Shown: positions 27,297-36,742, counted from the stretch's first letter. The stretch is DNA of 64,000 nucleotides from DATBLE01 sp963764565 (GCA_963764565.1 CAVXTD010000001.1:62001-126000); one strand, 5' to 3'. Notes: a model not told the origin generated them from the letters alone. Program-made: numbers and translations.

Positions 27297-27656
27297 CTAC
27301 CTGACGACGAGCGTGCCGTGCATGCCTGCATCCTCGTGGCCCGGCACGGAGCAGTAGAAGTTGTACTTGCCCGGCTTCAGCGTCACGTAGACAGACGTCG
27401 TTCCGCGCCCGATCGTTCGAGTCTTGCCGAGCTCGGTCTCGCCGTTCTCGACGTTCACGTTGTGCTTGAGCGTCGAGTGATTCACGAACACGATCTTGAT
27501 CCGGCCGGCGTGGGCACGGACAACCTTCTGGTCGTACCGCAGGCCCGATGCCGGGGCGCTGATCCTGGCGATGTTCGGCGCGGCGGCGAAGGTGGCGGGA
27601 ACGGCGGTCACGGCTAGAACGCCGCTGACGGCCAGGGCAAAGCACAGTCTGCGCAT
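27297..27656 (-). CDS. Exported cupredoxin
   Basis: A 119-residue blue-copper-type protein with signal peptide (MRRLCFALAVSGVLAVTAVP). Copper ligands are in place: His in TLKHNVNV, Cys and His in NFYCSVPGHEDAGM, and Met in the same loop. It would carry electrons outside the membrane. Its stop abuts the stop of the convergent NuoF-like gene, so the redox block and this carrier end tail to tail. Confidence 0.88.
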   Translation of the reverse strand: MRRLCFALAVSGVLAVTAVPATFAAAPNIARISAPASGLRYDQKVVRAHAGRIKIVFVNHSTLKHNVNVENGETELGKTRTIGRGTTSVYVTLKPGKYNFYCSVPGHEDAGMHGTLVVR

Positions 27657-27772
27657 CGCGTCTCCTCGGTAGGAAGTGCGGCGGGCTCATCCCACCGCTC
27701 GACCTCGATGCTAGGAGGAGCGGATGAGGGAACGATGAAAGCGCACGGGGTTGCCGCTCGGTCGTAGGTCGA

Positions 27773-28402
27773 CTACCTCGTGAGCGCCGATGGATGGAGC
27801 AGTGGAACCCGCGGCCGCCACCGCGCCGCGAGGACGGCGACCAGCGACGGCGGCGTGATCACCATCGCCTGCTCGCCGGCCGGGCGCGGCTCACGCTCCG
27901 TGTAACCCGCCGCCGTCCACGACAGCAGGGTCGGCCCGAGCAGCAGCCGGGGCGCGCCGTTCCAGAAGACGAATGCGCCGTCGGGGAGGCGATCGAGCCG
28001 CGCGGCGTGCCGCCGCTGTCCTCGCGTGGCGGGATCGACTCTCTCGCCGTGTAGCTGCGCGTCGATCGCATCCGCTCCTACCGCGCCCGGGTGGCGCGTG
28101 CCCCAGATCTCGGCAAACCGGTTGAAGTCCTCGCGGCGACAGAGGGCGCAGGGGCGGTGGCCGGCGGCGAACGCAGTCGCCTCGTCGAGGAAGAAGAGCT
28201 CCGTGAAGCGGCCCGGCTGCATCAGCGGGCTTCGGTGCCAGCCTCGGAACTCGAGGCGGCAGGCGATCCAGCGCTTGCCGGAGTAGCGCCGGCGGATACG
28301 CCCGTTCCCGTCGTGGAGACAGCCACGGTTTCCGTACACCAGGCCGCGTCCGTGATCTGCGACCAGCTCGCCGAGCGGCGTGACCCTGTTCTGGCGCGGC
28401 AT
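27773..28402 (-). CDS. Conserved-looking protein of unknown function
   Basis: About 209 residues from ATG 28402, 13 bp after the metallopeptidase stop. The only recognisable feature is a CxxC pair in GHRPCALCRREDFNRFAEIWG; the protein is otherwise rich in Arg, Trp and aromatic residues (RRYSGKRWIACRLEFRGWHR). No signal or membrane segment. I do not recognise the family. Confidence 0.55.
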   Translation of the reverse strand: MPRQNRVTPLGELVADHGRGLVYGNRGCLHDGNGRIRRRYSGKRWIACRLEFRGWHRSPLMQPGRFTELFFLDEATAFAAGHRPCALCRREDFNRFAEIWGTRHPGAVGADAIDAQLHGERVDPATRGQRRHAARLDRLPDGAFVFWNGAPRLLLGPTLLSWTAAGYTEREPRPAGEQAMVITPPSLVAVLAARWRPRVPLLHPSALTR

Positions 28403-28415
28403 CTCTCGGCCCACC

Positions 28416-29301
28416 CTAGATCGAGCCGGAGAACGTGTCGCAGGCGGCAGGCTTGCCATTCTCGTAGCCGCGCGAGAACCAGCGGCGGCGCTGCTCGGAC
28501 GAGCCGTGCGTCCACGTCTCCGGGTTGACCTGGCCACCCGTCTGCTTCTGGATGCGGTCGTCGCCGATCGCGGCCGCCGCGTCGAGGCCGGAGTTGATGT
28601 CGGCCTGCGTCAGCTCGACGATCAGCCCCGTCTCGACTGCGTGGGCCGCCCAGACACCGGCGTAACAGTCGGCTTGGAGCTCGCTGCGGACCGACTTGCT
28701 CTCGGGCCCCTGCCGGTCGCCTCTGATCTGGTCGAGGACGCCCAGCTGATCCTGGACGTGGTGGCCGTACTCGTGCGCGATCACGTATGCCTGCACGAAC
28801 GGTGCATCGCCGACTCCGAAGCGGGACTGGAGCTCGTCGAAGAAGCCGAGGTCGATGTAGACGAGGTTGTCCTCCGGGCAGTAGAACGGCCCGACCTGGG
28901 AGCTCGCCAGTCCGCAACCCGTCTGCGTCTGGCCGGTGAAGAAGACCGTGTCCACGTACTCGTATTTCCGGCTGCTGCGCTGGAACACGCCGTCCCAGAA
29001 CTTCTGGACGCTGTTCACGACGGCGACGATGCGGCAGTCCTGCCGCTCGTTCGCGTCCTGGCCGGTTCGGCAGTCCTGGGAGATCGTCCCCGGCGTGTCC
29101 CCCTGGCCGACGCTCCGGTTGTCGAGCGGTGCAAGCTGCCCGAGGCCGCCGCCGCCGGAGAGGAGCGAGATCAGCAGATAGACGACGAGCCCGGCGATGC
29201 CGAGGCCGCCGCCGCCGAGTGCGAGCCCGCCGCCCATGCTCCGGCCGCGAGCGTCGGTGACCTGGCCGGTGTCGAGCTGGAGCGTCCTTGCGAAAGCGCA
29301 T
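28416..29301 (-). CDS. Membrane-anchored neutral zinc metallopeptidase (YpfJ family)
   Basis: About 295 residues. It starts MRFRKDA at 29301 and shifts frame at about 29281 into LDTGQVTDARGRSMGGG, the usual YpfJ beginning. A Gly-rich linker and one membrane helix (IAGLVVYLLISLLSG) are followed by the exported domain with VYIDLGFFDELQSRF and the zinc motif AYVIAHEYGHHVQDQLG; Glu in SELQADCYAGVW is the third ligand region. Substrates unknown. Confidence 0.88.
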
Positions 29302-29304
29302 CCG

Positions 29305-29655
29305 CTACGCGTCTCGGTGAGCCGAGTCCGGGCTGAACGCCGGAACACAGATCGCGATGTACTCGGCGCCGCCGGGTGTCGAATAGCGCACCCGCTCGCC
29401 TGCCCGGGCAAGCACAGCCTCGCCCGGGCGTGCCTCGATCGATCCGCCGTCGTGCTCGACTACGACCGCGCCCTCCAGCACGACCGTGACCTCGTCGAAC
29501 TCCGGTGTCTGAGCCGGCTCCTCCCAGCCGGGCGGGCTCGTCATCCGGGCGACACTCATGCCCTCGCTGGCCGTGTTCACCCGGCCGACGAGCTCCCGGA
29601 TCACCTTGGTGCCCACGCCTGGGACGACGGTCGGACTGGAGATGTGGACGGGCAT
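29305..29655 (-). CDS. Cupin-domain protein
   Basis: 116 residues from ATG 29655. Cupin strands: ARMTSPPGWEEPAQTPEFDE, VTVVLEGAVVVEHDGGS and GEAVLARAGERVRYSTPGG, with few His, so metal binding is doubtful. It ends 3 bp before the metallopeptidase start and is probably in the same transcript. Ligand unknown. Confidence 0.75.
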   Translation of the reverse strand: MPVHISSPTVVPGVGTKVIRELVGRVNTASEGMSVARMTSPPGWEEPAQTPEFDEVTVVLEGAVVVEHDGGSIEARPGEAVLARAGERVRYSTPGGAEYIAICVPAFSPDSAHRDA

Positions 29656-29817
29656 GCGCGAGAGACTAGCCGTCGAAAAAATCCCCATGCGGGGTGATGC
29701 GCGAACGTCTTGCGCGCGGCAAAGTGGGGTCATGCTGTCGAGACGCCTCGGGGCTGCGCTCCACTACGCCCGGATCCGCCGCTGGCGCGTCGTCTGGACG
29801 ATCCTGCGCAGTCGGCA

Positions 29818-30237
29818 CTAGGCGGAAGGCACCCGCTCCGGGTAGCGCGGCAGGCCGTCGTCGGGGATCGGCTCCCAGGGGGCGGCGTAGGCAACGAACT
29901 GCCGGTACGCGGGCTTGATCCCGGGGTCGGCGTCGAAGGTGCCCATTCGAACGAACATCACTTCCGGGTCGGCAGGGCTCTGCGCCCAGAGGGCGCCGCC
30001 GCAGGCAGAGCAGAACGCCTTCTTGAACCCAACGGGCGGGTCGAACGAACGGATCAGCTCCTCGCCGCTCGTGAGCCGCAGCGACCCGGGCACGATGCGC
30101 GCGGATACCGAGGCCGCACTGCCGGTCCGCCGCTGGCAGCGAGTGCAGTGGCAGTAGCCGGCGGAGACGAGCGGCTCCGTCACCTCGAAGCGGACGCTGC
30201 CGCAGAGACACGATCCGGTCAGAGGCGGGCCGGGCAT
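29818..30237 (-). CDS. GFA-family zinc protein (glutathione-dependent formaldehyde-activating enzyme-like)
   Basis: 139 residues with all zinc-binding Cys of the family: GSCLCGSVRFE, YCHCTRCQRRTGSAAS and KAFCSACGGALW. GFA was named for formaldehyde-glutathione condensation, but most members, especially in organisms without glutathione, have unknown substrates. Stand-alone gene; it overlaps none of its neighbours. Confidence 0.88.
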   Translation of the reverse strand: MPGPPLTGSCLCGSVRFEVTEPLVSAGYCHCTRCQRRTGSAASVSARIVPGSLRLTSGEELIRSFDPPVGFKKAFCSACGGALWAQSPADPEVMFVRMGTFDADPGIKPAYRQFVAYAAPWEPIPDDGLPRYPERVPSA

Positions 30238-30255
30238 GGAGGCAAGACTACGTGG

Positions 30256-31918
30256 TCACGGGCCGGAGGCGATTGCCAGCGCTCTCGCCCGTGCCGCTTC
30301 GACTCTCGCGGCCGTCGTGGCGTCGTGCGACCACGTCGGCCACGAGTACTTGGTTGCGCTCTTCAACTCGCAGCCGAGCGAGCACGCGAGCCTGACACCG
30401 CCGGCTGTCGCGCTGAAAAGCCCGGCGTCTCCGAGGATCGTCCGCACTGCCGATGCTCCTCGCTTCCGCCGAACCTGGTCGAAGATCGCCCAGTCCTCGA
30501 TCCCGTCTCGAATCTGCTCCAGGCGCGCGCTCGCGATCGGCGCCTTCGCGCCCGGGTACACGAGGACGAACTCCCCGCCGTCGGGGACGCTGACGAGCGG
30601 GTTGCCCTTGCCGTACGAGGTCATCCCCTGGCCGTAGAGCGTGCCCCGGATTCCTTCGAGAGCGTTCCAGAGCAGGAACATGCGCGAGTCCGAGAGCGGC
30701 TCGGTCGCCGCGTAGCCGGGCGAGCCGGCAACGCCGTCGTAGGTGGACGACCAGATCATCTTGCCCGCGCGGCGGGCTCGCGCGATCAGGTCGAGCTTCT
30801 CGCGCGGCCGGTTGAACTGACCGTAGTAGCGGCGGGAGAGGACGGCCCAGATGTCCGCGTCGTCGCCTGCTCTGTTGTCCCAGAGGAAGCGGTTGCTCTC
30901 GCTCGGGTTGCCGGTGACGAGCACCTTCGGAGCCGGGAAAGCACCGGTGGCCGGTGGCCGCCTGCTGTGCCACGAGCCTCATGCCGTCGAGGCCGGGCTC
31001 GTCGAGGGTGTACAGGTACGGGACGCGGCCGTCCAACCAGCCGTGCTCCTCCCAGAAGCCGCGCACGGACCGAAGGTATTCGCACCAGCTCTCCGGCTCG
31101 AACGGCGAGATCCCGGCGATCCTGTTCCGCCGGCTCGCCCGCTGGTTGGAGATCGGGATCCGCATGGTCGCGAAGCCGAACTGGTTCTGCTTGACCATGT
31201 TGCCGGCCGCGTCGAGCCACCACTTCGGCGACGTGGTGTAGCCGACCGGCTTCCGGGGTTCGCCGAAGCCCCAGCCCGCGGGGGAGATCCTGTAGTCGGC
31301 GAGAAACGCGAACAGTGACTCGTTGGCGGCCGAGCGCTCCGGGTTCGAGCCGAGGTGGTAGAGCTGGTCGGCCTTGCCGACGTAGCTCTCGGGGACGACG
31401 TGGAAGGAGGTCAGCAGGTTGCCGGCCATCGCGTTCGGCGGGGGCAGCCTCACCCCGAAGACGGTGATCGTGACCGGAACCGCCGTCACGCCGCCGTCCA
31501 CCGCGACGTGGACAGTCGCCGTGTACCGCCCGGGCTGCGCATCGGCCGGCACCACCACCTGGAGGTAGATCGGCTGGTTCGGCTTTTCGAACGCTCGTGC
31601 GGTCCCGTTCCAGGGCAGAAGGGCGTCGGGTATCGGGTTGCCGCCGAAGCTGACGAAGTGAGCGAAGTAGACGGACGCCTTCAGCGGGCCGAGCCCGGAG
31701 TCGTCGACCGAGGCGGCGAGCTCATGCCCTCCCGAGGCGACGATCCAGGCGCCTTCACGCTCGCCGATCGCCGTCTTCAGCGTCACGGCCGGTGCGCCGC
31801 CCTGGGGGAGCCGTCCGGCCGCCGGGATCGACTGCGACGAGGGGTAGGCAGAGACGCCTGCGGCCGCCGCGGGGGCGAACGCGAGCAGCGCCGCGAAGGC
31901 CGCGATTCCGCGCAGCAT
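30256..31918 (-). CDS. Exported DUF4091 / glycosidase-like protein, frameshifted
   Basis: About 553 residues. The start at 31918 begins a signal peptide (MLRGIAAFAALLAFAPAAAA). A beta-sandwich N domain (IYLQVVVPADAQPGRYTATV) leads to a TIM-barrel-like region (GWLDGRVPYLYTLDEPGLDG, an acidic site typical of DUF4091/GH123-like folds). Near 30935 the frame shifts and continues DIWAVLSRRYYGQFNRPREK and MIWSSTYDGVAG to 30256. Predicted carbohydrate-active protein on the cell surface. An upstream start at 31975 is possible but would disrupt the signal peptide. Confidence 0.72.
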
Positions 31919-32036
31919 CAGCGCGGGTCTCTGGAGATCGTCTGGGCGCCCTAGATCCACCTCGTCCTCGCTCATTCATCGACATGGGCGGCCGCGCACT
32001 CGATGACTCGATCGATTAGTCGCCGGTGACGATTGA

Positions 32037-32810
32037 TCAGCCGACGCTGTCGCGCCACGCGAGAGCGTCCTTCAGCGGCCCGAGGTCCCAGTCGGGGCCC
32101 TGGGCGCTGACGACGAAATCCGTGAAGCCGAGCTCGAGGAGCTCGTCCGCGTTCTGGCGCTCGCCGCTCAGGCGCGTGATCGAGGTCGAGCGCTGGATCG
32201 CCGCAGGGTCGCGGCCGACCTTCGCGCACCAGTCGTCCAGGATCTGCGACTTCCGCTTCATCGTCGAGGCGTCGCCGAACGAGTGCCAGATGTCGGCGTG
32301 CTCGGCGACGATCCGCAACGTGACCTTCTCGCCGCCGCCGCCGATCAAGATCGGGATCCGGCGCAATGGTGGCGGGTTCAGCTTCTCCCAGCGGGCCTTG
32401 ATGATCGGCAGCGCGCGGTCGAGATCCCGGAGGCGGCTGCCGGCGGTGCCGAACTCGTAGCCGTACTCGTCGTAGTCCTTCCGAAACCAGCCGGAGCCGA
32501 TCCCGAGGATGAAACGCCCGCCCGAGATGTGGTCGATCGTCCGCGCCATGTCGGCGAGCAGGTTCGGGTTTCGGTACGAGTTGCAGATCACGAGCGACGA
32601 GATCTCGGCCCGGCTCGTCAGCGCCGCCATCGCGGCCTGGATCGTCAGCGACTCGAAGTGCTTGCCCTCGGGGTCGCCCGCCAGCGGGAAGAAGTGATCC
32701 CAGTTGTAGATCCGGTCGGTTCCGAGCTCGTCGGCCTCGACCCACGCGCGCTTCATCGCCCCGTAGTCGCCGTGTTGCGGGATGACCTGGAGCCCGATCG
32801 TCACGCGCAT
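32037..32810 (-). CDS. F420-dependent-type LLM oxidoreductase
   Basis: 257 residues from ATG 32810 (MRVTIGLQVIPQHGDYGAMK). RIYNWDHFFPLAGDPEG, LVICNSYRNPNLLADMARTI and GGRFILGIGSGWFRKDYDEYG are characteristic of the TIGR03560-like F420 group. The enzyme would use reduced F420 or FMN on an unknown substrate. Monocistronic by spacing. Confidence 0.9.
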   Translation of the reverse strand: MRVTIGLQVIPQHGDYGAMKRAWVEADELGTDRIYNWDHFFPLAGDPEGKHFESLTIQAAMAALTSRAEISSLVICNSYRNPNLLADMARTIDHISGGRFILGIGSGWFRKDYDEYGYEFGTAGSRLRDLDRALPIIKARWEKLNPPPLRRIPILIGGGGEKVTLRIVAEHADIWHSFGDASTMKRKSQILDDWCAKVGRDPAAIQRSTSITRLSGERQNADELLELGFTDFVVSAQGPDWDLGPLKDALAWRDSVG

Positions 32811-32866
32811 CCAGCGAACCCTAGCTGCGAGGTCGGCGAGGGCCGCCGCACGCCCAAGACGCCGCG

Positions 32867-32893
32867 TCTTTACAGTGCCAGGCACGGTAAAGA
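32867..32893. repeat. Intergenic palindrome centred on GTGCCAGGCAC
   Basis: Thirteen-base arms (TCTTTACAGTGCC and GGCACGGTAAAGA) around one base with a single mismatch, between an LLM gene and a cupin gene. It could be a dispersed palindrome or a transcription terminator of the upstream cupin. Confidence 0.55.
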
Positions 32894-32908
32894 AGCTGTT
32901 AAGGCCTC

Positions 32909-33268
32909 CTATGTGAAGAAGGTGTCCTCGTGCCGGTAGGCGGGAGCGCAGCAGCAGAGAAAGCGCAGCCGCGTGGCAGGGGCAGCGCGGATCTGGTGCC
33001 ACTCTCCGGGTGGGATCAGCACCGCGTCGCCGACCTCGACCTGCCGGGAGTCGCCGCCGAGCTCGATCTCGCCCGCGCCCTCGACGATGTAGTAGATCTC
33101 TTCCGTCTGCGCGTGGTAGTGGCGCTGTGTCGCCTGGCCGGGCTCGAGCGTCGCCTCGGCGAGGCTCTGGTTCACGACCGGAGCGGTGGGGATGCCGAGG
33201 AGCTCGCGGATCGTGCTGCCGTCCGCGGTCGTGAACGGCTCGGCACCCTCGAGCGAGCGGACGATCAC
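32909..33268 (-). CDS. Cupin-domain protein, mannose-6-phosphate-isomerase-like
   Basis: 119 residues from GTG 33268. Both cupin motifs are well kept: GQATQRHYHAQTEEIYYIVEG and GDAVLIPPGEWHQIRA, with three His and a Glu to hold a metal. The end has CCCAPAYRHEDTFF. The start is 10 bp after the stop of the exported glycosidase-like gene, suggesting co-transcription. Function unknown. Confidence 0.82.
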   Translation of the reverse strand: MIVRSLEGAEPFTTADGSTIRELLGIPTAPVVNQSLAEATLEPGQATQRHYHAQTEEIYYIVEGAGEIELGGDSRQVEVGDAVLIPPGEWHQIRAAPATRLRFLCCCAPAYRHEDTFFT

Positions 33269-33278
33269 GAGCGGAACG

Positions 33279-34571
33279 CTACTTGACGACGACCACGGGC
33301 AGGCCCGTCGTCTTGCCCTTGTCCGGCTTCGCAGGCGCCGCGCCGAACGTGATCTGGCCGCCGGACAGCGCGGCCTTCGCGTACCGGTCGCAATCGACGT
33401 TGCGGGCGGAGACGCTGCGCACGGCGTCCCTGAAGACGCCATAGGAAGGCTTGGGCGTGAGGTCGGCCCAGAGCAGTCCCGACTGCCAGCCGGCGAGGTC
33501 CCTCTCGTCGGCGAGCTCGAAGTTGAAGAAGGCGGCGACACCGGGCTGGCAATAGGCAAGGCGCAGTGCATCCACGAGCTGTGTGCCTTGATCGGGAGCC
33601 GGCCCGTCGGTGCTGAGCGTGCCTCGACCGAGCCAGGCCGGGAGCGCCTGCCGGTCGGTCTCGGTGCCGCTGTACAGGCCGGCCTTCGCCGGGTCGATCG
33701 TCGTCTGGAATCCCTGCTCCATGTACCAGATGCTGACCTGGCGCTGACCGGGCAGCGGCTGACCCGTGCCCGCGAACGCCTCCTGGAGGACACCGATCAG
33801 CTTGTCGTAGTCGCCCTCGCCGATCGTGGTCGAGTTCGCATGTCGCACCCAGGGCCGTTCCGCGTTCGTGACCGGATACGGGTTGTGGCCGACCGTGTCG
33901 AGGATCGGCCTGGCGCGTCCGCTTGTCCGGTACGCCTCGCCCAGCTTGCGATAGAAGTTCACCGGCGAGTGCGAGACGTTGCCCGATGCCGAGGGCTTGT
34001 CGGTGCCGCGCGGGGCGGAGGCGGCGATCACGTTCACGTTCGACCGTGTCGCGTGCAGGAGGTCCCAGCAGCGCGCGAGGAGCGCTTCGTACTCCGCCGG
34101 CGCCACGCTCGTACCGTCGGCGGCGAACTGCGGTCGCCAGAACCGGCTGCTGTTCGGCTCGTTCCAGATCACCACATCGCTGACGCCGGGATAGCGTCGA
34201 AGCAGGCTGGCCACGAACGTGCAGTACCCATTCCGGTCCGCGTCCGTCTGGGGCGCGTCGTCCGGCCGACCGTAGACGGCGAGCACGACGCGAAGGCCGC
34301 CGCCCCAGGTAGCCAAGATCATTCGGTCGACCGGCTGGCGGTCGACGAGGCTGAGGCGCGTCTCGCCGGGCCGCCACGGCACCGTCACGCGCACGGCGCG
34401 CACACCGAGGTCGCGGGTGCGGGCGAGCGCGAGTTGCGCCTGCGGCTTGTCCGTCCACTTGAGGGTGTCGTCGGCGACGCCGACGAGCAGGCCGGGAGCG
34501 GCGTGGGCGGCGCCGGTCAGCACGCAGGCGAGAGCCGCGCAGCCAGCGAGTGTCCGAGCGGTGCGTTGCAC
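33279..34571 (-). CDS. Exported TIM-barrel glycoside-hydrolase-like protein
   Basis: About 430 residues. The GTG at 34571 begins a signal peptide (RTARTLAGCAALACVLTGAA, cut after AHA); an ATG at 34628 is a weaker start. The catalytic acid region is DVVIWNEPNSSRFWRPQF, the NEP motif of clan GH-A enzymes, and IWYMEQGFQTTID gives a candidate nucleophile Glu. VSIWYMEQ and GVAAFFNFELADERDLAGWQ fit the barrel end. Probably cleaves or binds a polysaccharide outside the cell. Confidence 0.78.
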   Translation of the reverse strand: MQRTARTLAGCAALACVLTGAAHAAPGLLVGVADDTLKWTDKPQAQLALARTRDLGVRAVRVTVPWRPGETRLSLVDRQPVDRMILATWGGGLRVVLAVYGRPDDAPQTDADRNGYCTFVASLLRRYPGVSDVVIWNEPNSSRFWRPQFAADGTSVAPAEYEALLARCWDLLHATRSNVNVIAASAPRGTDKPSASGNVSHSPVNFYRKLGEAYRTSGRARPILDTVGHNPYPVTNAERPWVRHANSTTIGEGDYDKLIGVLQEAFAGTGQPLPGQRQVSIWYMEQGFQTTIDPAKAGLYSGTETDRQALPAWLGRGTLSTDGPAPDQGTQLVDALRLAYCQPGVAAFFNFELADERDLAGWQSGLLWADLTPKPSYGVFRDAVRSVSARNVDCDRYAKAALSGGQITFGAAPAKPDKGKTTGLPVVVVK

Positions 34572-34614
34572 ACACTTTCCATCGGCGCCGCCGCGGCGAA
34601 ACCTGAGGGTCAGG

Positions 34615-34885
34615 ATGGGTGAGAGCAACCCCTGGAGGTGGTACGGCGACCCGGAGGTGCTCGCGCTCGAACGGGAGCGTATCTTCCGGTCGGCCTGGCG
34701 CTACGTCGGCCATCTCGGTCGCCTCGCCGAGCCCTCGGCGTACGTCGCTGCCTCGCTGGTCTTCCAGGAGCAGAGTCGAATCCAGCGCGGCGTCGACGCG
34801 CCTGCTGGATCGAGGCAGGTTGCTGCCGGAGAGCGAGCGTCTGATCGCGGGCTTCCAGCAAGCGGTGGCGCAAACGCTTACGTAG
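34615..34885 (+). pseudogene. Rieske-type aromatic ring-hydroxylating oxygenase, internal deletion
   Basis: ATG 34615 starts WYGDPEVLALERERIFRSAW and RYVGHLGRLAEP, the N terminus of a Rieske oxygenase alpha subunit. After about 45 residues the frame goes straight to SRIQRGVD-like sequence and, one frame over, GRLLPESERLIAGFQQAV, the C terminus of the same family. The Rieske cluster and mononuclear iron domain (about 300 residues) are gone. This is a deletion remnant, not a sequencing artefact. Confidence 0.68.
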
Positions 34886-35035
34886 GCATCGCCCGGCCGT
34901 CCGGCCGGGTTGCTACGGTACTGGGGCAAGCGGAAAGCTAGACGGCTGAGCGGCCGCGGCGTGCCTCAGGGCGCGCGCACCCACGTGGATGACTGCTCGC
35001 ATGTCGTCGCCAGAAAGACGGAGGAGATCAAGCGG

Positions 35036-35588
35036 ATGAAACGCGCATGCCTGCTGTTCACGCTCGCGGTGCTCGCGGTGGCGCTCGTTCCACCCGCGAC
35101 GGCACGTCAGAGCGCAGCGCGCAGGACGCAGCGCGTCGATGCAGGCGCAGCTTGCGCGGCTGCTCGAGCGAATCGGCGACAACCGCGACGAGACATGGCG
35201 CTGGCAGAAGCTGATGCACCGCCCGCGCACGCCGTACGCGGGCAGCGCCAAGCGGCTACGCACGCTCGCGTACCGAGAATGGGCCCTTCGCCTCTGGCGC
35301 AGTCGTGCAGCCGCCGCGAAGAAACGGGCTCTCAACCCACCGCACGCCAGGGAATGGCGGTGCATCCATCGCTACGAGGGCTCGTGGACCGACCCAGCCG
35401 CTCCGTACTACGGCGGCTTGCAGATGGACCTCGAGTTTCAGGCCACCTACGGACCCGAGCTCCTTCGGGCCAAAGGGACGGCCGACCACTGGACTCGGCT
35501 CGAGCAGATGTGGGTTGCCGAGCGGGCGTACCGAACCCGGGGTTTCTACCCGTGGCCGAACACCGCCAGGTACTGTGGGTTGATCTGA
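35036..35588 (+). CDS. Exported transglycosylase-like (Rpf/lysozyme-type) protein, frameshifted
   Basis: ATG 35036 begins a signal peptide (MKRACLLFTLAVLAVALVPP). Near 35130 the frame shifts and continues QLARLLERIGDNRDETWRWQ and then a C-terminal lysozyme-like domain: WRCIHRYEGSWTDPAAPYYG, GLQMDLEFQATYGPELL and GFYPWPNTARYCGLI, with Glu in RYEGSW as candidate catalytic acid. Such domains cut peptidoglycan in actinobacterial growth or resuscitation. The 150 bp upstream has no gene and may be a structured leader. Confidence 0.75.
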
Positions 35589-35643
35589 CCCCGAAACGGT
35601 TACGCTGCCCGTGATCGGGGCACCTTTTCTTCTTGGAGCCACC

Positions 35644-36681
35644 ATGGATCGACTGACGTTTCTGATCGACCAGGCCGAGGAGCAGGGCTGCGTCAACCTG
35701 TCGCAGTTCAGTGAGCTTGTCCAGGAGCTCGACCTTGACGAGGAGGAGCTTGCGCGCATCTACGAGGAGCTGGCCGATCGTGGGATCGAGCTTTCCGACG
35801 ACTGCGGCCGGGTCGGTACGGAGGACCCCACGTTCGACAACGAGGAGCTGGCGCACGCCACGACCGACGCGCTCCAGTTGTTCCTCAACGAGGCCGGCCG
35901 TTACAAGCTGCTGACCGCCGAAGAGGAGGTCGAGCTCGCCAAGCAGATCGAGCGTGGCGACAAGGCGGCCAAGGATCTGATGATCAACTCCAATCTGCGC
36001 CTCGTGGTCTCGATCGCGAAGCGCTACCAGGGACACGGCCTCTCCCTCCTGGATCTGATTCAGGAGGGGATCATCGGGTTGATCCGAGCGGTCGAGAAGT
36101 TCGACCACCGCAAGGGCTTCAAGTTCTCGACGTACGCGACGTGGTGGATCCGCCAGGCCGTTCAGCGCGGGGTCGCCAACAAGTCCCGCACGATCCGGAT
36201 CCCCGTGCACATCGTCGAGCGCGAGCAGAAGATCGCGCGCGCCGAGCGTGAGCTCGTCGCGAAGCACGGCCGCCAGCCGACCGAGCACGAGCTGGCCAGA
36301 GCGGCGAAGCTCCCCTTGAAGCAGGTGCGCGAGGTGAAGTCGGCCGCGCGTGCGGTGACCAGCCTCGACCGGCCGATTGGCGACGATGGCTCCGGCTCAT
36401 ACGGTGATCTCTTCGCGGCCGAGCACGACCGGCCGGAGGAGGAGGTCGAGATCAGCCTGCGCGAAGAGACGGTGCGCAAGGCGCTCGCGCAGCTGCCGGA
36501 GCGCGAGCGGAGCGTGCTCGAGCTCCGCTACGGGATGGGGGCCGCCCAGGAGCCGCTCTCGCTCGAGGCAATCGGCAAGCAGCTCGGCCTGACGCGCGAG
36601 CGCGTGCGCCAGATCGAGGCTGGCGCTCTCGAGACACTGTCGATGCTGCGCGAAGTCGACAGCCTCCGAGACGCTGCGTAA
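35644..36681 (+). CDS. sigA: Primary RNA polymerase sigma factor (sigma-70 group 1)
   Basis: 345 residues; start at ATG 35644 behind TTGGAG. Region 1.1-like N part (MDRLTFLIDQAEEQGC), region 1.2 (DALQLFLNEAGRYKLLTAEE), region 2 (NLRLVVSIAKRYQGHGLSLL; FSTYATWWIRQAV), region 3, and region 4 helix-turn-helix (LSLEAIGKQLGLTRERVRQI). There is no long non-conserved insert, as usual in Gram-positive SigA. A dispersed palindrome follows the stop. SigA recognises promoters like that at 5734. Confidence 0.94.
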   Translation: MDRLTFLIDQAEEQGCVNLSQFSELVQELDLDEEELARIYEELADRGIELSDDCGRVGTEDPTFDNEELAHATTDALQLFLNEAGRYKLLTAEEEVELAKQIERGDKAAKDLMINSNLRLVVSIAKRYQGHGLSLLDLIQEGIIGLIRAVEKFDHRKGFKFSTYATWWIRQAVQRGVANKSRTIRIPVHIVEREQKIARAERELVAKHGRQPTEHELARAAKLPLKQVREVKSAARAVTSLDRPIGDDGSGSYGDLFAAEHDRPEEEVEISLREETVRKALAQLPERERSVLELRYGMGAAQEPLSLEAIGKQLGLTRERVRQIEAGALETLSMLREVDSLRDAA

Positions 36682-36715
36682 CGCTCGCGGCGGCTTCGCC
36701 GCCCGGCTCGCTCGC

Positions 36716-36742
36716 GTGGGGGAAACAGCCGGTTTCCCCCAC
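36716..36742. repeat. Dispersed palindrome, copy B
   Basis: Eleven-base arms GTGGGGGAAAC and GTTTCCCCCAC around a 5-base loop. It lies between the convergent sigA and yjbQ genes; CGCTCGCGGCGG follows the sigA stop and CCCCCTTCCCC lies to the right, as in other copies. Confidence 0.85.

Noticed and set aside
29732..29821. A 29-codon plus-strand frame rich in Arg and Trp
   Set aside because: No clear ribosome binding site, family or conservation evidence; left out of the gene list.
34886..35035. Possible riboswitch leader before the transglycosylase-like gene
   Set aside because: Actinobacterial cell-wall hydrolase genes often have c-di-AMP leaders, and the 150 bp looks structured, but I could not match the conserved c-di-AMP or c-di-GMP riboswitch core.
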